37,318 nucleotides of DNA, taken from NCBI GenBank assembly GCA_035541995.1, contig DATKMG010000845.1, positions 1 to 37,318 on the forward strand. Reading direction: 5' to 3'. The stretch is from DATKMG01 sp035541995. Its GTDB lineage: Bacteria; Acidobacteriota; Terriglobia; Versatilivoradales; Versatilivoraceae. Below the pieces are notes generated by a model. That model saw only the letters and a program-made list of their open reading frames with translations. It did no database searches and was not told the DNA's origin. Each line of letters opens with the position of its first letter. The first letter of the stretch is position 1. Position numbers and translations under genes: made by a program. This document shows, piece after piece, positions 34,928 to 37,318 of this stretch.

Positions 34928-36259
34928 ATGAGTGACCGTAGAGTGTCCCGCCGTTCTTTTATCATGACCAGCGCGGCCACGCTGACTGCCGGGAAGGTCC
35001 TGGCCAAAACAGTCTCGTTGAAGCGATTAGGATACAAATCACCCAACGAGAAGCTCAATATTGCGGCCATTGGCGCCGGTGGGAAGGGCGCATCAGACCT
35101 TGAGGGATGTTCCAGCGAGAATATTGTGGCCCTATGCGACCCCGACTGGAAAACCGCAGCCAAGAGCTTTGAGAAATACCCTAAGGCCAAACAATACAAA
35201 GATTTTCGCCAGATGCTGGATAGACAAAAAGATATCGAAGCCGTAACCATCTCCACACCAGACCATAATCATGCCGTGGCAGCCCTATGGGCCATGGAGC
35301 GTGGGATTCATGTGTACGTGCAAAAGCCGCTGACACAAAACATCCACGAGGCGCGGAAGCTCACTGAGGCCGCACGCAAATATGGAGTGGCTACGCAAAT
35401 GGGGAATCAGGGCCATTCAGGTGAGGGGGTACGGAAACTCTGCGAGATGGTTTGGGCAGGTGAAATTGGGAACGTGAAGGAAGTTCACGTCTGGACCAAC
35501 CGTCCCATCTGGCCTCAGGGGATTCCCAATCCACTCCCAAAAGAGCCTGTCCCCGATACGATGGATTGGGACATCTGGTTGGGACCCGCCAAAGTCCGGG
35601 ACTACAACCATGATTATGCTCCCTTCAACTGGCGAGGTTGGTACGACTTTGGCTGTGGAGCCCTCGGCGATATGGCTTGCCACATCTGTGATCCAGCCAA
35701 CTGGGCCTTGCAGTTGCGGGACCCCAGCAGTGTTGAATGCATCAAGATTGATGGCAGGAACGACCAGACTTTCCCCAACAAGTCCATAGTGAAATACGAG
35801 TTCCCTGCCCGCGGCACCATGGCCCCCGTGACCCTTTACTGGTATGAGGGGGGAGAGTTGCCCCCTCGGCCACAAGGGGTAGGAGAAGATGTCAAGTTAG
35901 GCAACGGGAAGAATGGTTCACTCTTTTCGGGAGACAAGGGCATCATCACCGCCGGCGAATACGGTGATGATTCGCGGTTGCTGCCTGATGAACGGATGAA
36001 AGACTACAAATTCCCTGATCCTATCCTGACCCGTTCTCCAGGGCACTATCGCGACTGGCTCCGAGCCTGCAAAGGAGGAGAAAAGGCCTGCTCGAATTTC
36101 GACTATTCGGGTCCGTTTACTGAATGGGTGCTGCTGGGGGTGATTGCTCAGCGAGTAGAGGGCAAGCTGCTCTGGGACAGCAATAAGATGCGGTTCACTA
36201 ACAATTCCAAAGCCAATCAGTACATTTCTCGCGAATATCGGAAAGGATGGAAGGTATAG
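34928..36259 (+). CDS. Tat-exported Gfo/Idh/MocA-family oxidoreductase
   Basis: 443 residues. The twin-arginine signal MSDRRVSRRSFIMTSAATLTAG marks export by Tat, which fits folded, NAD(P)-loaded oxidoreductases. The Rossmann loop NIAAIGAGGKGA, VALCDPDWKTA, AVTISTPDHNHAVAA and VQKPLTQNIHEA are the family's dinucleotide-binding and catalytic Lys segments. GNQGHSGEGVR is typical of the large exported clade abundant in Acidobacteriota and Planctomycetota. A C-terminal alpha/beta domain follows, with YDFGCGALGDMACHICDP. Substrates are probably sugars or inositol-like compounds; none can be named. GGAGA lies about 9-10 nt before ATG. Confidence 0.93.
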   Translation: MSDRRVSRRSFIMTSAATLTAGKVLAKTVSLKRLGYKSPNEKLNIAAIGAGGKGASDLEGCSSENIVALCDPDWKTAAKSFEKYPKAKQYKDFRQMLDRQKDIEAVTISTPDHNHAVAALWAMERGIHVYVQKPLTQNIHEARKLTEAARKYGVATQMGNQGHSGEGVRKLCEMVWAGEIGNVKEVHVWTNRPIWPQGIPNPLPKEPVPDTMDWDIWLGPAKVRDYNHDYAPFNWRGWYDFGCGALGDMACHICDPANWALQLRDPSSVECIKIDGRNDQTFPNKSIVKYEFPARGTMAPVTLYWYEGGELPPRPQGVGEDVKLGNGKNGSLFSGDKGIITAGEYGDDSRLLPDERMKDYKFPDPILTRSPGHYRDWLRACKGGEKACSNFDYSGPFTEWVLLGVIAQRVEGKLLWDSNKMRFTNNSKANQYISREYRKGWKV

Positions 36260-36610
36260 TCTGAATTCTAACCACCAAGGCACCAAGACGCAAAGAATAG
36301 AGTGAATAGAGTGTCAACACCTTGCCTCCTTGGATCTGCGGTTGGTCTTGACCCCAAGTTGTTCGAGCCAAGCTGTAAATATTGGGAATGCAGATTGAGC
36401 CTGCATCCTGCGTCAGTGAGTTGCTGTTTCTCGATCATCTACCTTCCTGCGAATCCAGGATTCCCCTTCGCGTCTCTGCGGTTAGTTCTTGAGCGATGGC
36501 CGCAGCCGCATCGAGTGTTCGCGATATGGCATTCGGCCAAGTCCCCCGATTTACTGAAGTCGGATAGCTATCGAGTCGGCGTGGGCAGGACAACTCCGGC
36601 TATGCCTGCT
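36260..36610. other. Intergenic with repeat sequences
   Basis: About 351 nt between convergent genes. AACCACCAAGGCACCAAGAC at 36270-36289, continuing GCAAAGA, and a CCTTCGCGTCTCTGCG copy at 36465 bound the stretch. No gene supported. Confidence 0.5.
36465..36506. repeat. Interspersed intergenic repeat, copy 2
   Basis: CCTTCGCGTCTCTGCG, then GTTAGTTCTTGAG and TGGCCGCAG. It matches 19920-19963. AGACGCAAAG at 36286-36295 matches the complement (AGACGCGAAG) at 9 of 10 positions, so the two may be ends of one small element. Confidence 0.5.
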
Positions 36611-37318
36611 TTATTGGTAAGAGCGATAGACCTGGTGAGTCAATTCCACCGATTGGAGGTAAAGCTGGGGAACTTCTTCCTCATTGAGGTCCAAACTGGC
36701 TGAGTATTGCGACATTCCCTCCCAGAGGCCTTGTTCGTAAGCCCGGGTCAGTTCATATACTTTTCGAAACAGGTTATTCCCGCCAGACAAGGCAATCTTA
36801 ATGTCATCGCTGAGGGGGAGGCTGGAAAGAATCTCCTCCATGGGCCGATCGAGAAAGGCATCAATCATAGAGAACATGCCCATTAGAAACAGGTCTGAGC
36901 TCCGGTGGCCCAGGCCTACCTTGGGCGCCAGCAACTCACAAAACCTTGCTCGAATCAGTGAGCCCACCACGAGTTCTTCCGACTTGTCTTTCCCCAACCC
37001 GGTCAGAGCCACCAGCGAGACCCATTTTCGGATTTCGCGGACCCCCATCAGCACGAGTGCGTGTTGAATGGACTGAACGCGAGAGCGAAACCCGAAAGCG
37101 GCGGAATTAATAAATCGGAGAAGTTTGTACGCCAGGGAAACATCACGCGACACAATCCGTTCCATCTTCTCCACACTCAGGTCTTCCGTCATGGCTTCAC
37201 GCAGGAGCTGAAGATAATTGAGCTTATAACCCGGAACGTCCCTGCCCTTGATCACTTTGGGCCGACAAAAGAAGTAACCCTGGAAAAGGGAATATCCCAA
37301 CTTCCTGGCATTCTCGGC
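36611..37318 (-). CDS. EAL-HDOD (YuxH-type) signalling protein, C-terminal part
   Basis: At least 235 residues, running off the right edge of the window. The visible start, ENARKLGYSLFQGYFFCRP, is the end of an EAL-type domain (LG-x-x-x-FQGYFF is a known terminus of that fold). An HDOD domain follows: NYLQLLREAMTEDLSVEKMERIVSRDVSLAYKLLRFINSAAFGF, SIQHALVLMGVREIRKWVSLVAL and FLMGMFSMIDAFL. YuxH-type proteins are degenerate c-di-GMP phosphodiesterases that act in signalling, often on motility or pili. The EAL catalytic residues are outside the window, so activity cannot be judged. It converges on the oxidoreductase gene. Confidence 0.9.
   Translation of the reverse strand, partial: AENARKLGYSLFQGYFFCRPKVIKGRDVPGYKLNYLQLLREAMTEDLSVEKMERIVSRDVSLAYKLLRFINSAAFGFRSRVQSIQHALVLMGVREIRKWVSLVALTGLGKDKSEELVVGSLIRARFCELLAPKVGLGHRSSDLFLMGMFSMIDAFLDRPMEEILSSLPLSDDIKIALSGGNNLFRKVYELTRAYEQGLWEGMSQYSASLDLNEEEVPQLYLQSVELTHQVYRSYQ

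Overview
The window looks like chromosomal DNA of an uncultured or little-studied Acidobacteriota bacterium. The inference rests on gene content: a Ser/Thr kinase with the N-terminal helical leader typical of that phylum, a small sigma factor beside an anti-sigma-like membrane protein and a CHAT-protease relic, secreted 143-residue proteins of a type common there, an atypical minor-pilin operon, and Tat-exported Gfo/Idh/MocA and enolase-superfamily enzymes. No rRNA, tRNA, CRISPR array, transposase or phage gene was seen. Both window edges cut genes: a GalE-like epimerase on the left and an EAL-HDOD-type regulator on the right.

Layout. 1-157: epimerase start. 333-5241 (minus): four-gene minor-pilin operon in the order GspH/FimT-like, PilV-like, PilW-like, then a very large PilX-like protein, closed by a hairpin. 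6073-6537: small HTH protein. 6655-8789: PHP-family endonuclease Q divergent from endonuclease III, a DNA base-repair pair. 8842-10464 (minus): purine nucleoside phosphorylase and uridine kinase (nucleoside salvage). 10770-15382 (plus): DUF4912 protein, GH13 branching enzyme GlgB and GH57/DUF1957 branching enzyme, a glycogen-type alpha-glucan module. 15887-18076: patatin-like phospholipase with a C-terminal outer-membrane barrel. 18216-18800 (minus): secreted-protein gene interrupted by an in-frame amber codon. 19210-24034 (minus): VOC protein, then a mandelate-racemase-family enzyme followed by a fused FAD/Fe-S dehydrogenase (sugar- or hydroxy-acid catabolism). 24362-27222 (minus): glpF, glpK and a DsrE-like protein (glycerol uptake). 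27599-28525: secreted alpha/beta hydrolase. 28640-32075: two copies of a secreted-protein unit (promoter-like element, 5' leader, gene, terminator) on either side of a short Ser/Thr kinase with an HCD instead of HRD catalytic loop. 32737-34605: CHAT relic, sigma factor, anti-sigma-like membrane protein. 34928-36259: Tat-exported oxidoreductase.

The most unusual signals are the internally deleted CHAT gene joined by ATGA overlap to the sigma factor, the amber-split secreted protein, the duplicated unit flanking the kinase with conserved upstream and terminator elements, the palindromic intergenic element present at two distant sites, and the EndoQ/Nth pair in a bacterium. No wholly new system could be established from sequence alone. 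Starts were re-chosen by Shine-Dalgarno spacing and family N-termini where the longest frame was implausible.
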